A stretch of 59,527 bases of DNA, from NCBI GenBank assembly GCA_045657465.1, contig JAZOTD010000036.1, positions 1 to 59,527 on the forward strand. The letters run 5' to 3'. This document shows, one piece after another, positions 23,467-33,598 of the stretch (positions are counted from its first letter, which is position 1; each line of letters begins with the position of its first letter). The translations under genes were made by a program, and so were the position numbers. Source of the stretch: RGIG1681 sp045657465 (GTDB lineage Bacteria; Bacillota; Clostridia; Christensenellales; UBA1242). Below the pieces are notes generated by a model that was given only the letters and a program-made list of their open reading frames with translations, was not told where the DNA came from and did no database searches.

Positions 23467-26400
23467 ATGAAGAAATTATCAAAATCATACAGCAAGAACA
23501 AAAAGTCAATACTAAGCGCATTCCTTGCATCAGTGTTGGCATTTTCATTTAACTACTCTCCAATTTCAATGATTAGCAATCTTGTTAAGACTTCAAATGC
23601 TTACAAGTCTTCATCATTGCAATCTTATTATGGCGAAACAACTTCAACTTCTGAATCAAAAGTGAAAGCGTATTACCCTGAAGAACTCGCAGAGTATTTT
23701 TCTCAAAGCAAAACAAATTTCAACATCGAAACTTATTACAATTCAAGATTCGATGACTTGTTCAAAGGTTATGCAAATGACTTTTTGCTAAGCGGAAAAG
23801 TGCCTTTTGTTAATCCTGACGGTTCAGACAACCCTGATGCAATGACAAACTATTCAACTCTTGTTAGAAACTTCTTGTCAAACAAAAAAGTTTCAACTCT
23901 TTATGAATACTTTGAAAACAACAAAACTGACATCAAGGCAGACCTAAACATTTCAGACTTTAGAACATATGTTGAATATTTCGTATCTCACGAAATCACT
24001 TGGACAATCTCTGATGCTGAAACAGGAAAAATCCCAGCAGCATTCACAACCGCCCCAACAAAAACTTATTTCTACTGTTCATTTGCAAACTTCTTAACCA
24101 ACACACAAGAAAGTGTTAAATCAACAGATACAAATGGTTTTGACAACCTTCCAGAAGATTACACAGAATCACAATTCTATCAATTCTCTCTTTCTTATAA
24201 AAGACTCAAAGATGCTGTTGATGCTGAAATCGTTAAAACAATGGCAATCTATTCATATGATGGTCAAACACAAAGCAACACCGTTGCAGGCATCGTGGCT
24301 GAAGGTGCTCCTGTTTCAAAAGAGTTCTATTATAAAGATAATGAATACACTCCACAAAACACACCAAAAGTTTCTTATTCACAAAAAACCGTTAACAAAG
24401 TAAAAAATAGAATTGTATATTACTTTGGAACTCTTCCAACATTGCCAAGCGGATACACTAGACCAGATCATCTTGAAGAATTAGACATAAACAAATTTTA
24501 TGAAAACCCTCTTCAATATAGATTAACCCTTGACGACGGCTTAGACGACAATGAAGAATATGGTTACATTCCTGGGATCAACACATTCTATAAATATGAA
24601 TCAATTCCATTTGCAACCACAAAAAATCAATATGACTTATATGTCGTTGATGACTCTGTTACAGATTTAGAAAAAACAACTTATGCATCACTTGGCATCA
24701 CAGTGTTAACTTCTGACGACATCGACAACGACACACAAAACGCTGAAGACCTTCAAGACCTTGGGATTAGCAAAGCTGATTCAAAATCTTACTTCAAGGT
24801 TCCTTATGATTCAACTGCTGAACATGGTGACATCTATTTCAACCAAATCTTCAGTTTCATTGCTTCATCTGCAACTAAAAACAAAGTTTACAAAATTTTA
24901 GAAGAATTGCAAAAAATTGATGCAATACATGGTCTTTATTTAAAATATAAAAACAATGCTGATAATATCGTTTATTATGACCCTGCTTTAAATGGTGGCA
25001 AATCAAAAGAAACTTTCATTGCTGACGCAAAGAAAGAAGAAAACGGCATCTATGACCATTTGGTTATTGAATTTGATTACAATAGTTTGTCTGCTGAAGA
25101 AAAAGAAAGCTATTGCATCATTCCAACTTCATTCTCTGGTCACAACGTTGGTAGTTACACTCTCTATTTTGAAAAGACAAAAACTTTCTATCAAGAAACT
25201 AACACAACAAACTATGATGGTTACGTAACAAAAGACACACCTGTTGACCCATATGAATATTCATCTCACCTGATTCCAACAGATTCTTACAAAATGGCTG
25301 ACTATGGCAAAGAAATTTTTGCTCTAGTTGAAAATAAAGACACAACTGCCAAAGTTACAATTGACTCAACTGAATATTTTACCGTTGATCAATTTGAACT
25401 TGATAAACCTGAAAATAGAAATTTCTATATTGAAGTTCCTGAATACACCTACAACAAAATTTATGGTGCAAACAACAGAACCTACAAACTCTATTTCAAA
25501 CATGAAGCAAAAGCAACAAGACAACTCTATGTTGTTGATGACACTAAATCTGCTTCAACAAACGAGGTTTACAAAAATTTATATTACAACGTTATCACTT
25601 CTGAAGAATTGAAGCTTAACAAACTCAATTATGTTGCCGTTGAATCAACTGATGCAAACTACAACAAAAACTTTAAGCTTTATTATAGATATGATGAAGA
25701 CACAAAATTTTCTGAACTCTTTGTTCAAAATGAATTTAGAAACACCGGCAGTGACGATAATTCAAAACACAACGCCAACGCTGTTTACATTGTCGATGAA
25801 GATGTTAAGCCTGATGAACTTGCAAAATATAAAGTAAATTTGTTTAATGTTGTTTCAACAGAAGAATTCAACCAAAACAAACACTTCTATGTTTTAATTC
25901 AACAAGGTGACGAAAACTATAACTCACAATACACAAAGCTTTATTACAAATATAAAACAGACACAACAAAAGCTAGTGAAAAAGTTATCTATATCTACAC
26001 TTCTGGAAAGAGCGACAAATATCAAACTTTCTACAAAAACAACGCTGGTTATGTTGCTTCTGATTATGAGCTCATTCCATCAACAGACACTGAAAACTAT
26101 GTTGAAGGTACAAACCTTTATTATAAAAAGAAAAGAGTTCAATCAGCAGTTAATAAGCCACAAATGACTTATTATTATTATCAAAACTCTTCAACCGTTT
26201 CACTCAAGGCAAACAAATATTATGCTATTTCATTCTATGTTTACACAAACGGTTATTATGATGAAGCAAAGACAATGCCTATTGAAGCATCATTCTATTT
26301 GTCAGATTCAAATGGCTACGTGTCAAACATTTCCCTTGAACACATCTCATCTCAAGGCAAATGGACAAAATATTATATGTTCGTTTCAACAGATCTCAAC

Positions 26401-29400
26401 TCTGCTTCTGCTGTTTCACTTAAGATGTATCTTGGTGACAAAACAAGCATCTTGGGTTCTAGATATGAAGACAACAAAGACACAATCAAAACTGTTAGTG
26501 GCGTTGTTCTCTTTGATAACATTAGAGTTACAACAATTAACTACACAGACTTCACAAAACGCAGAGTTGATGACAAAGACATCACCGTTGAAAAATATTT
26601 AGAAGAATCTGATTCTCCTGTTGTTCTTGACGTTGTTGTTGCAAACGATGATGCAAGATTCAACACAACAAACGTGTTTGACAACAGAGCCAACTCAACT
26701 CTTGTTATTGGAGACAATGACAATTCAACAACTTGGGACGAAGGCAAAGATTTTGATGACATGTTCAACTTTGACGATATCTATAACACAAACAAAGATT
26801 CAAACGTGTTCACAGATATTCCTGATGTAACCGAAAAAACTGATGGCTACTCACCAAAAACTACAATGTGGTCATATTATATTGGCCGTGATGTTTCTGG
26901 TCTTGGCAACAGCAGAAAACTTGAACAATATCAAGAAGCCTATATGTCAGGCAACCTTTCAGTAAGTCTCGTTGATGAAGAAACAGAAATCAGCAAAACA
27001 ATCACTCCTGTTGACAAAGACGAAGATAAGAAAGAAGAAGATAAAAAAGAAGAAGACAAAACTGAAAACAAAGAAACAATTGCTTCAACATTTAATCTAG
27101 CAAACCGTGCATTGAAACTTGAAAACACAAACAGTATTATTTCTCTTGGCATCACATCAAACGCATTTAAGATTGAACAATTTAGATATTACAAAATTAC
27201 AGTTTGGGTGTTTGCTCCAGACAAAGAAGCAACTGCTTCAATCACACTTAACTCTGTGGTTGAAACCGCATCAACTCCAACTTATGGAACTCTTTTAACA
27301 AAGACAATTTCTCTTGATGCATGCTATGCTTCATACACAACAGCTCCAACAAACGAATATGGTTGGATTCCTTGTTCATTCTATATTGAAGGAAATGCAC
27401 TTCATGACCAACTTTGCTATTTGGTTCTTTCAGCTGGAAAAGACTCAACTGTTTACTTCGACAATATCTCTGTTGAAAATGTTTCATCATCTGCTTATGA
27501 CACAGTAAGTTCAGATTCAGACAACACAACAAATTACTTGTCACTCACCAACTCATCATCAGTTATTTCTAATGGTATCACAAATGGTTACTTTAACAAC
27601 ATCACTTTCAAAAATGATTACAAAGAACCAGACATGACAACACCTAGAACTGCAAAGAGCTGGACTGTTGACTCAAATAGTTCAAGTGCTGTGGTTGCAG
27701 GAGTTGTTCCAACAAACAAAACCTACACTTCGCTCACTGACAACTTCTATAAAAAATATAACAAAGATGGCGACGACGTAATCATTCCATATTCAAATGG
27801 ATTTGATGAAAACAATTCATACAACAACGTGTTTGCAATTTATGCCCCTTCAACAATGAACAACCCTATTGAAGGCTCAACACAAACTGGCGTAAACACA
27901 ACTAATATGTATAAGCTTTATTCTTCTTCAATTAGCTTGTCTGCAAACGGCGTTTATGAAATTTCATTTGATTTCTTCAAAGGATATAACTTCACTGGAT
28001 CAATGATTGCAAACCTTTATTATGGTTCAAAAGATTCAGCAAAAATTATTTCATCATTTAAAATTGATGCAAACAACCTTGATGAATATGCTTGGGAAAC
28101 CTTCAAATTCTATGTTGCTTCGTCATACTCAACCGCAAGTGTATATCTTGAAATTGGTGTAACTGGTGCAACTGGAACATGTTTCTTTAAAGATGCTCTC
28201 AAGGTAACATCTTCAAAATTACTCACCGATTTGCGTGACGAAATTATCAATGTAAATGAAAACTTGTCAGGCACAGCTGATATGTTTAACAAACAATCTC
28301 TTCAAAACTATAGATTTGTAGACTTTGCAATGTTATCATCATCAACTCACAGCCTTGAATTCAATAAACAAAACAACACATACAACGTTTCTGAATACAA
28401 GAACGAACTCATTAACACCAACAAATACACCGTTGGAAAATCTGGAGTTGCTGTTGCAACATTCTTCGCTGAGGAAGATTCAACAGTTACATATTCAGTA
28501 ACAATCAACAAAATAACATATTATATTGGTGAAGATGCAAGTTCTGACACAGGCTATTCACTCTACAAATATTCTTGCTGCTGTGAAGATGACAAAGTAA
28601 CTGAAATCGACGGCTCACCTGTTGTAGTTGAAAACACCAAAAAAGTTGTTGTTGGAAAAGATGACAAAACAACTGATTATGCATCAACCAAAACAGAAAA
28701 GAAAAACTATCTCTACACTTTTGAAAAAGATGTTGAAATCAATAATGTAATGATTCCAGCTACTGAACTTACAAACAACTATTCAGATAGTGTCATGATT
28801 TTAGCTAACAGCTATTCAACAGATTTCATTTCACTCACACCTGCTTACACAACAACATTAAGCAAGACATCATTCTATGTGTTGAAAATATATGTAAAAA
28901 CAAGTGACTTTGCAGATGAAGACACTGGATTGAACATCAATATTGCTTCAATCTCAACTTCTTGGAAAAACATCAACACAACAATTCTTGATGAAGGAAA
29001 GGCTGATGAAAATGGATTCGTTTGCTATCAAGTAGGTATTAAAACAGCTGACAGTTCAATAGCAAGTTTTGGTGTAACCCTTTCTCTTGGTTCTGAAAAA
29101 TCAACATGCAAAGGCTATGCAATCATTGCAGACATCGAACTTGAAAAATATGCAACTGAAGCAGACCTTGAACACTACATCTCAACAGTTGAAGACGATG
29201 AAATCACCGTTAAAAAATATTACTCAAATGCAAAAGATGGTTCTTCTTCAAACACTTCAAATGAAAAGAAAGAAGACGCTGAAGAAGTTTCAAGATGGGC
29301 AACCTTCTTCTATATCTTCTCTTCACTTCTTTTAGCTTTGGTTCTTGGCATGGCACTTGTTGCTGTATTTGTTAAAAAACACCCTGTTAAACACAGAGTA

Positions 29401-29520
29401 AAAGCAACAAACGACCACGAAAAAGATATTGAACTTCTTAGACCTAAGAAATCAGACATCTTTGAACCAACAAGCAAATCTTCAAATGAAGAAGATTCTG
29501 GAAACGATGGCATTTTGTAA
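23467..29520 (+). CDS. Giant (2017 aa) membrane-anchored surface protein
   Basis: A Lys-rich signal peptide (about residues 1-45, likely cleaved after SNA) and a C-terminal transmembrane helix (about 1937-1960), followed by a basic then acidic cytosolic tail of about 55 residues, place nearly all of it outside the cell. About residues 388-890 hold tandem modules of roughly 70-90 residues that start with a 'Y-V-V-D-D'-type strand and end with 'LYYKY' (units near nt 24630, 25520, 25780, 25980). From about 890 to 1900 there are four lectin-like beta-sandwich modules with text such as YYAISFYVYTNG, VVLFDNIRV, YYKITVWVFAP and VYFDNISVEN, typical of carbohydrate-binding domains. A KEED-rich linker lies near 1185-1200. 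No catalytic domain or sortase signal is seen. The ribosome binding site (AGGACGG) is weak. Confidence 0.85.
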   Translation: MKKLSKSYSKNKKSILSAFLASVLAFSFNYSPISMISNLVKTSNAYKSSSLQSYYGETTSTSESKVKAYYPEELAEYFSQSKTNFNIETYYNSRFDDLFKGYANDFLLSGKVPFVNPDGSDNPDAMTNYSTLVRNFLSNKKVSTLYEYFENNKTDIKADLNISDFRTYVEYFVSHEITWTISDAETGKIPAAFTTAPTKTYFYCSFANFLTNTQESVKSTDTNGFDNLPEDYTESQFYQFSLSYKRLKDAVDAEIVKTMAIYSYDGQTQSNTVAGIVAEGAPVSKEFYYKDNEYTPQNTPKVSYSQKTVNKVKNRIVYYFGTLPTLPSGYTRPDHLEELDINKFYENPLQYRLTLDDGLDDNEEYGYIPGINTFYKYESIPFATTKNQYDLYVVDDSVTDLEKTTYASLGITVLTSDDIDNDTQNAEDLQDLGISKADSKSYFKVPYDSTAEHGDIYFNQIFSFIASSATKNKVYKILEELQKIDAIHGLYLKYKNNADNIVYYDPALNGGKSKETFIADAKKEENGIYDHLVIEFDYNSLSAEEKESYCIIPTSFSGHNVGSYTLYFEKTKTFYQETNTTNYDGYVTKDTPVDPYEYSSHLIPTDSYKMADYGKEIFALVENKDTTAKVTIDSTEYFTVDQFELDKPENRNFYIEVPEYTYNKIYGANNRTYKLYFKHEAKATRQLYVVDDTKSASTNEVYKNLYYNVITSEELKLNKLNYVAVESTDANYNKNFKLYYRYDEDTKFSELFVQNEFRNTGSDDNSKHNANAVYIVDEDVKPDELAKYKVNLFNVVSTEEFNQNKHFYVLIQQGDENYNSQYTKLYYKYKTDTTKASEKVIYIYTSGKSDKYQTFYKNNAGYVASDYELIPSTDTENYVEGTNLYYKKKRVQSAVNKPQMTYYYYQNSSTVSLKANKYYAISFYVYTNGYYDEAKTMPIEASFYLSDSNGYVSNISLEHISSQGKWTKYYMFVSTDLNSASAVSLKMYLGDKTSILGSRYEDNKDTIKTVSGVVLFDNIRVTTINYTDFTKRRVDDKDITVEKYLEESDSPVVLDVVVANDDARFNTTNVFDNRANSTLVIGDNDNSTTWDEGKDFDDMFNFDDIYNTNKDSNVFTDIPDVTEKTDGYSPKTTMWSYYIGRDVSGLGNSRKLEQYQEAYMSGNLSVSLVDEETEISKTITPVDKDEDKKEEDKKEEDKTENKETIASTFNLANRALKLENTNSIISLGITSNAFKIEQFRYYKITVWVFAPDKEATASITLNSVVETASTPTYGTLLTKTISLDACYASYTTAPTNEYGWIPCSFYIEGNALHDQLCYLVLSAGKDSTVYFDNISVENVSSSAYDTVSSDSDNTTNYLSLTNSSSVISNGITNGYFNNITFKNDYKEPDMTTPRTAKSWTVDSNSSSAVVAGVVPTNKTYTSLTDNFYKKYNKDGDDVIIPYSNGFDENNSYNNVFAIYAPSTMNNPIEGSTQTGVNTTNMYKLYSSSISLSANGVYEISFDFFKGYNFTGSMIANLYYGSKDSAKIISSFKIDANNLDEYAWETFKFYVASSYSTASVYLEIGVTGATGTCFFKDALKVTSSKLLTDLRDEIINVNENLSGTADMFNKQSLQNYRFVDFAMLSSSTHSLEFNKQNNTYNVSEYKNELINTNKYTVGKSGVAVATFFAEEDSTVTYSVTINKITYYIGEDASSDTGYSLYKYSCCCEDDKVTEIDGSPVVVENTKKVVVGKDDKTTDYASTKTEKKNYLYTFEKDVEINNVMIPATELTNNYSDSVMILANSYSTDFISLTPAYTTTLSKTSFYVLKIYVKTSDFADEDTGLNINIASISTSWKNINTTILDEGKADENGFVCYQVGIKTADSSIASFGVTLSLGSEKSTCKGYAIIADIELEKYATEADLEHYISTVEDDEITVKKYYSNAKDGSSSNTSNEKKEDAEEVSRWATFFYIFSSLLLALVLGMALVAVFVKKHPVKHRVKATNDHEKDIELLRPKKSDIFEPTSKSSNEEDSGNDGIL

Positions 29521-29535
29521 TAACTACAAAAAACA

Positions 29536-29561
29536 AAAAGAGAGACACTTGTCTCTCTTTT
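29536..29561 (+). terminator. Terminator of the giant surface-protein gene
   Basis: The 11-bp stem AAAAGAGAGAC/GTCTCTCTTTT with a 4-nt loop and a following TTTATT, 16 nt after the stop codon. Confidence 0.85.
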
Positions 29562-29572
29562 TTATTCTCAAA

Positions 29573-29599
29573 AAAAGACGAGATTATTTCTCGTCTTTT
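29573..29599 (-). terminator. Terminator of the GNAT gene
   Basis: The 11-bp stem AAAAGACGAGA/TCTCGTCTTTT with a run of T on the minus strand. It overlaps the stop codon at 29584. Two single-direction terminators lie side by side here. Confidence 0.8.
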
Positions 29600-30762
29600 G
29601 CTTTTTTAGTTTTATTTTTTTCTGGTTTTGCATCTTCTGTTAATTTTTTGATATAACATGTTTTCTTTCTAATAAGTTCTCTTTCAAACATTTCAAGAGA
29701 GCTGATAGCTCCTGTGTTTGTCTCTAACTGAACACCAGTTACACCAGTTTTAACGTTTGGCATTTGACACACTCTATCAAAAAGCTTTTTGATGATAAAT
29801 GCAGTAACTCCCAACTTTTGATATTCTTTTCTTACTGAAATGATTCCAAGTTCAATTTCTTCAGGTTTTCTAAGTGCTTTGAGCCAATGAATAAACCCAA
29901 ATGGAAGTGCTCTTCCTTTAGATTTTCTCATTGCTTCTGCAAGTGATGGCCATGTTAAACCAAAACCAATAAGTTTGTCTTTTTTATCAAAAACCAAGCA
30001 AAGATATTTCTTTTTCAAAATAAGCTTAAACATTGATATAACTTGTTTTCTAAGTTCATCATTCATAGGCATTGTGCCATAAAGTTCAGCAAATGACTCG
30101 TCCATCAAATCAAAGAAGTCGTCACCATGTTTTTTGATAAGCCCATTAAGAGTTTTGAACTCTTCCTCATGAAAACCATAGCGATTTTCAACAATATTTG
30201 CTATTCTGTCAACACGTGCATCCATCTTTTGTGGAAAATTAAATCTCCATTCAACCCATTTTGCATCTGGTGTGTAGCCACAGTTTTCAATATAAGTTTG
30301 ATAATATGGATAGTTGTAGCTTGTGATATATGAACCACGGTGTTCAAAACCATAAACCATCAAACCTTCTCTTTCTAAATCATCATAACCAAGTGGACCA
30401 TGAATATATTCCATACCATGTTCTCTTGCCCAGTCTTCAGCTGTTTGAAGCAATGCTTTTGCAACTTCTTCATTTTCAATCACATCAAATCTTGAAAATC
30501 TAGCATACTTTGCATTATTTTTCTCATTGAATGGGTGCATTATAATACATGCAATTCTTCCAACAACTTTTCCATTCTCATCTTCTGCTAAGAAAAATGC
30601 TTGTTCACACTCTTTGTAGTGTGCATTTTTCTTGGTAACCATTTTATATTCATCCATTTCCATTGGTGGAATATAATTTTTGCAATCTTTATAGAGATTG
30701 GTTGGAAATCTCACGAATCTTTTTAAATCTTTTCTTTTTGTAATTTTTCTAATAGTAAACAT
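29584..30762 (-). CDS. GNAT-family acetyltransferase-like protein
   Basis: This 392-residue protein belongs to a family of about 380 residues with a GNAT fold. It starts with MFTIRKITKRKDLKRFVRFP, and has GPLGYDDLEREGLMVYGFE in the middle (about 119-137). A C-terminal acetyl-CoA-type motif is VRKEYQKLGVTAFIIKKLFD (about 317-336). The last 20 residues are Lys-rich. The substrate is unknown. It starts with ATG after AGGAGAAAG; a TATAAT lies further upstream at the minus-strand complement of 30779-30784. It stands alone between the giant gene and the divergent flippase gene. Confidence 0.82.
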   Translation of the reverse strand: MFTIRKITKRKDLKRFVRFPTNLYKDCKNYIPPMEMDEYKMVTKKNAHYKECEQAFFLAEDENGKVVGRIACIIMHPFNEKNNAKYARFSRFDVIENEEVAKALLQTAEDWAREHGMEYIHGPLGYDDLEREGLMVYGFEHRGSYITSYNYPYYQTYIENCGYTPDAKWVEWRFNFPQKMDARVDRIANIVENRYGFHEEEFKTLNGLIKKHGDDFFDLMDESFAELYGTMPMNDELRKQVISMFKLILKKKYLCLVFDKKDKLIGFGLTWPSLAEAMRKSKGRALPFGFIHWLKALRKPEEIELGIISVRKEYQKLGVTAFIIKKLFDRVCQMPNVKTGVTGVQLETNTGAISSLEMFERELIRKKTCYIKKLTEDAKPEKNKTKKAKDEK

Positions 30763-30911
30763 AACTTTCTCCTGCCTACATTATACTCCATTGCAAATTA
30801 ATATACAATAAAACTAAAAAAGTTTGCAAATATTTTTGTATAGGTCAAAGTCAGTCAATATTTTTAAATATCATTTTCATATTGCCAATTTGTTATTCAT
30901 AAAATTTAATT

Positions 30912-32453
30912 ATGAATAGAATTTTTAAAGCAATGTTTTGCGTTACATTTTTTTCTGTTTGCACACGAGCTATGGGGTTTTTGTTGAAAATTTATCTATC
31001 ACGAGAGCTTGGAAGCACCCTTCTCGGCAGTTATCAAGTTGCCATGAGCATATTTGGTGTGTTGATGACACTTGTTTCAAGTGGAATCCCTGTGGTTTTA
31101 TCTCGCAATGTTTCTTATTTTTCAGGACAAAAAGATAAAAAAGCTATTGGTTCTCTGGTTTCGTCAGGGTTGATTTTAACAGGAATCATATGCTTTGTCG
31201 TTTCGTTAATTATTTTATTTTGCCCTAATCTCATGAATGCAATTTTTACATCAAACGCATCAACTGAAATGCTTCTTATATTACTCCCTGCACTAATCTC
31301 TAGCGCAATTTATGAAGTGATACGCGGTGCACTTTGGGGAGAAAAAGAATTTTTTGAAATCAGTTTTTCTGAATTTTTAGAACAAGTTGTTCGAATTGTT
31401 ATTTTGGTTGTTTTCTTTAAAACAACGTTTTTAAATATGTCTCTAACAAACAAAACAGCTCTATCACTTTCGCTCGCCTGCATTCTCTCAACTTTGCACG
31501 TTTTAATTATATATTTCAAAAAAGGTGGAAAACTCTATAGTCCAAGAGCACAATTTAGATCTCTACTAAAAACAAGCACTCCTATCACCGCAGTTAAAAC
31601 AGCATCTTCAATTGTTTCATCAATCATAGCAATAATCATTCCGTTACGATTAATGAAATTTGGATATTCTTCAAACGAAGCTCTTTCAGAATTTGGAATC
31701 ATCATGGGCATGACATTTCCTTTAATTATGATTCCATCCACGCTAATCGGTTCTCTTGCGGTAACCCTCATTCCTTCAATAAGCGAACAATCAAACGATA
31801 TTGACAGCGGAAACCTAAAAGACACATCAGCTCTCAAATCAAAAATAAACTTCGCACTGAAAATCACTATTCTCTTTTCAACGATCTTACTTTCAACATT
31901 CGTTGCATTAGGCATTCCGCTATGTGAATTTATTTATAAAAACTCAACCGCCGGAACCTATCTTTGTTTTTCTGCACTTGCAATGCTTCCACTAGGCATA
32001 TCTCAAATCACATCATCTATTTTAAATGCTGTCGGTCTTGAAATGAAATCTCTCAAAAACTATGCCATTTCTGCGGGGCTTCTCATAATAAGCATCTACT
32101 TCTTGCCAGCGTATATCGGCACATATTCCTTAATTGTTGGATACTTGTTAATGTCTATTACAGCATCTATATTAAATCTTCGTATGCTTTCAAAACGAAA
32201 CCTAGTGAGCCTAAACTTTTCAAAAACAATTTTCTCAATGCTTGCAATAGCCATGTTGTCAACACTTCTCACATCTTCAGTCTATCACTTATTTGACAGC
32301 TTCAGTTTGATTGTTTCACTCATACTTGGTGTTTTAACCAGTCTGTCTTCAACCGCAGTTTTAATTTATGTCTTTAACATTGCCAACGTAAAGGTTCTTA
32401 TATTTAGAAACTTTAAGAAAAAATCTAAAGTATGTTCTCTACAGAAATCTTAA
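30912..32453 (+). CDS. SpoVB/Wzx-type lipid or polysaccharide flippase
   Basis: This 513-residue MATE/MOP-superfamily protein has 13-14 transmembrane helices. The start, MNRIFKAMFCVTFFSVCTRAMGFLLKIYLSRELGSTLLG, matches the opening of SpoVB/MurJ-like flippases, with the conserved KIYLSR and LG-x-Y segments, and GIPVVLSRNVS follows. The role is to move lipid-linked sugar precursors across the membrane, either for peptidoglycan in growth or sporulation or for a surface polysaccharide. No Shine-Dalgarno is visible before the ATG; TAAAAT lies 6 nt upstream, so a leaderless start is possible but there is no good -35. Its last 29 nt overlap the convergent DUF4363 gene. Confidence 0.87.
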   Translation: MNRIFKAMFCVTFFSVCTRAMGFLLKIYLSRELGSTLLGSYQVAMSIFGVLMTLVSSGIPVVLSRNVSYFSGQKDKKAIGSLVSSGLILTGIICFVVSLIILFCPNLMNAIFTSNASTEMLLILLPALISSAIYEVIRGALWGEKEFFEISFSEFLEQVVRIVILVVFFKTTFLNMSLTNKTALSLSLACILSTLHVLIIYFKKGGKLYSPRAQFRSLLKTSTPITAVKTASSIVSSIIAIIIPLRLMKFGYSSNEALSEFGIIMGMTFPLIMIPSTLIGSLAVTLIPSISEQSNDIDSGNLKDTSALKSKINFALKITILFSTILLSTFVALGIPLCEFIYKNSTAGTYLCFSALAMLPLGISQITSSILNAVGLEMKSLKNYAISAGLLIISIYFLPAYIGTYSLIVGYLLMSITASILNLRMLSKRNLVSLNFSKTIFSMLAIAMLSTLLTSSVYHLFDSFSLIVSLILGVLTSLSSTAVLIYVFNIANVKVLIFRNFKKKSKVCSLQKS

Positions 32454-32820
32454 AATCGTCTAAATAATGTGCAACATAATCAATTGCTGAAGCACACTCC
32501 GCATATGCTTCAGTATAATCATTCTGTTCAACATAAACCGCAATGCGCGCAAAAGTAATTTCAACATCTTTGACACCGCTGTGCCAAATTAAACACTTAA
32601 GCACTTTTAACTTATCAGTCCATTCTTCATGCAATGCATAACTTTTTTCTATTAATTCTTCAGTGTCAATCTTGTCTTTATTTTCTGCGAGTTCAATTTG
32701 CAACGACTCAAGTGAATTAATAAGCCACTTTAATGAACTTTGAGTGTATCTTGTTTCAAAAATTCCACCAACCACCAATACAACAGCTATGCATAATATA
32801 ACAACCCAACGTCTCACCAA
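32425..32820 (-). CDS. DUF4363-family small membrane-anchored protein
   Basis: This 131-residue protein has an N-terminal transmembrane helix (about 6-22) and an external helical domain. The text WLINSLESLQIELAENK and EEWTDKLKVLKCLIWHSGVKDVE matches the DUF4363 pattern, including the H in the middle. DUF4363 genes in Clostridia are usually paired with DUF421, as here (7-nt overlap with the upstream gene). The function is unknown. Its 3' end overlaps the flippase gene on the other strand. Confidence 0.8.
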   Translation of the reverse strand: MVRRWVVILCIAVVLVVGGIFETRYTQSSLKWLINSLESLQIELAENKDKIDTEELIEKSYALHEEWTDKLKVLKCLIWHSGVKDVEITFARIAVYVEQNDYTEAYAECASAIDYVAHYLDDFKISVENIL

Positions 32821-33536
32821 TTTCCATCTCCTTTATAATCAGTTTGAAACGAAAGACACACAGTGGCCCCTTTGTCTTGAATAAACACCTCACCATTAGA
32901 GTCTAATGTTAAAATCAAAACTTCTTTTTCATTTTTTATCTGTGAACGCTCAACGCAGTCATAAACAAACTGGTTGTCAACACCAGCAATCAACATATTC
33001 TCTTTCATTAACTTTCCGTCCATAACCAAATTGATTGGTAAAGAGTTTTGACTGACTTTGACTTTTAAGTCATCTCGTGTAGCTTGCTCCGCTTCTGCTT
33101 TTTTAATTACACTTAAATTTCCGTTCGTTTCAATAATTGCATACAAGACTTCAGATAGATTAAACACACTGCAACCCCTAACAAGCTCCATTAAATCATC
33201 AAGTGTCATGTTTAATGCTTTTAGTTGATTATAATCAATACCCTTTGGGCTCATAACAATCACGGGCTTGCCAGTGAGCAAATATCTAAGCCCCATAAAC
33301 TTTCTAGACAAAAAACATATTAAAAAATGAACAATCAACAGCGTCAAGATTGGCACAACACCATGCAACAACGGAACAGACAATTCCGCCATTGGAATAC
33401 ACGCTAAATCAGCAATTATAAGTGTAACCACAAATTCGAATGGTTGCATTTCACCAATTTGCCTTTTACCCATCAGTCTAATAACAGCAAAACAGCAAAC
33501 ATAAATAATAACAGATCTTAAAAGCATTATAACCAT
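32814..33536 (-). CDS. DUF421 (YetF/YcaP-type) membrane protein
   Basis: This 240-residue protein has three N-terminal transmembrane helices, with FAVIRLMGKRQIGEMQPFEFVVTLIIADLA (about 17-46) as the family signature, and a cytosolic C-terminal domain (about 85-240) with RYLLTGKPVIVMSPKGIDY. Members such as B. subtilis YetF and YdfS are linked to the spore inner membrane or stress, but the molecular role is unknown. It forms an operon with the DUF4363 gene. Two ATGs are possible (33536 and 33527); neither has a Shine-Dalgarno sequence. Confidence 0.87.
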   Translation of the reverse strand: MVIMLLRSVIIYVCCFAVIRLMGKRQIGEMQPFEFVVTLIIADLACIPMAELSVPLLHGVVPILTLLIVHFLICFLSRKFMGLRYLLTGKPVIVMSPKGIDYNQLKALNMTLDDLMELVRGCSVFNLSEVLYAIIETNGNLSVIKKAEAEQATRDDLKVKVSQNSLPINLVMDGKLMKENMLIAGVDNQFVYDCVERSQIKNEKEVLILTLDSNGEVFIQDKGATVCLSFQTDYKGDGNW

Positions 33537-33564
33537 ATATTAATTATGATTTTTTTGCAAAAAA

Positions 33565-33590
33565 AAATACATACCACATGGTATGTATTT
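33565..33590 (-). terminator. Terminator of the 335-aa exported-protein gene
   Basis: Palindrome AAATACATACCA/TGGTATGTATTT with seven T on the minus strand side, 8 nt after the stop codon. Confidence 0.85.
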
Positions 33591-33598
33591 TTTATAAC

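Noticed and set aside
26540..29513. Several open frames opposite and inside the giant surface-protein gene
   Set aside because: Ser-rich antisense or Gln/Leu-rich frame shadows without ribosome binding sites.
30882..30905. Leaderless promoter for the flippase gene
   Set aside because: The -10-like TAAAAT is well placed, but the only -35-like box is 12 nt away, too close.
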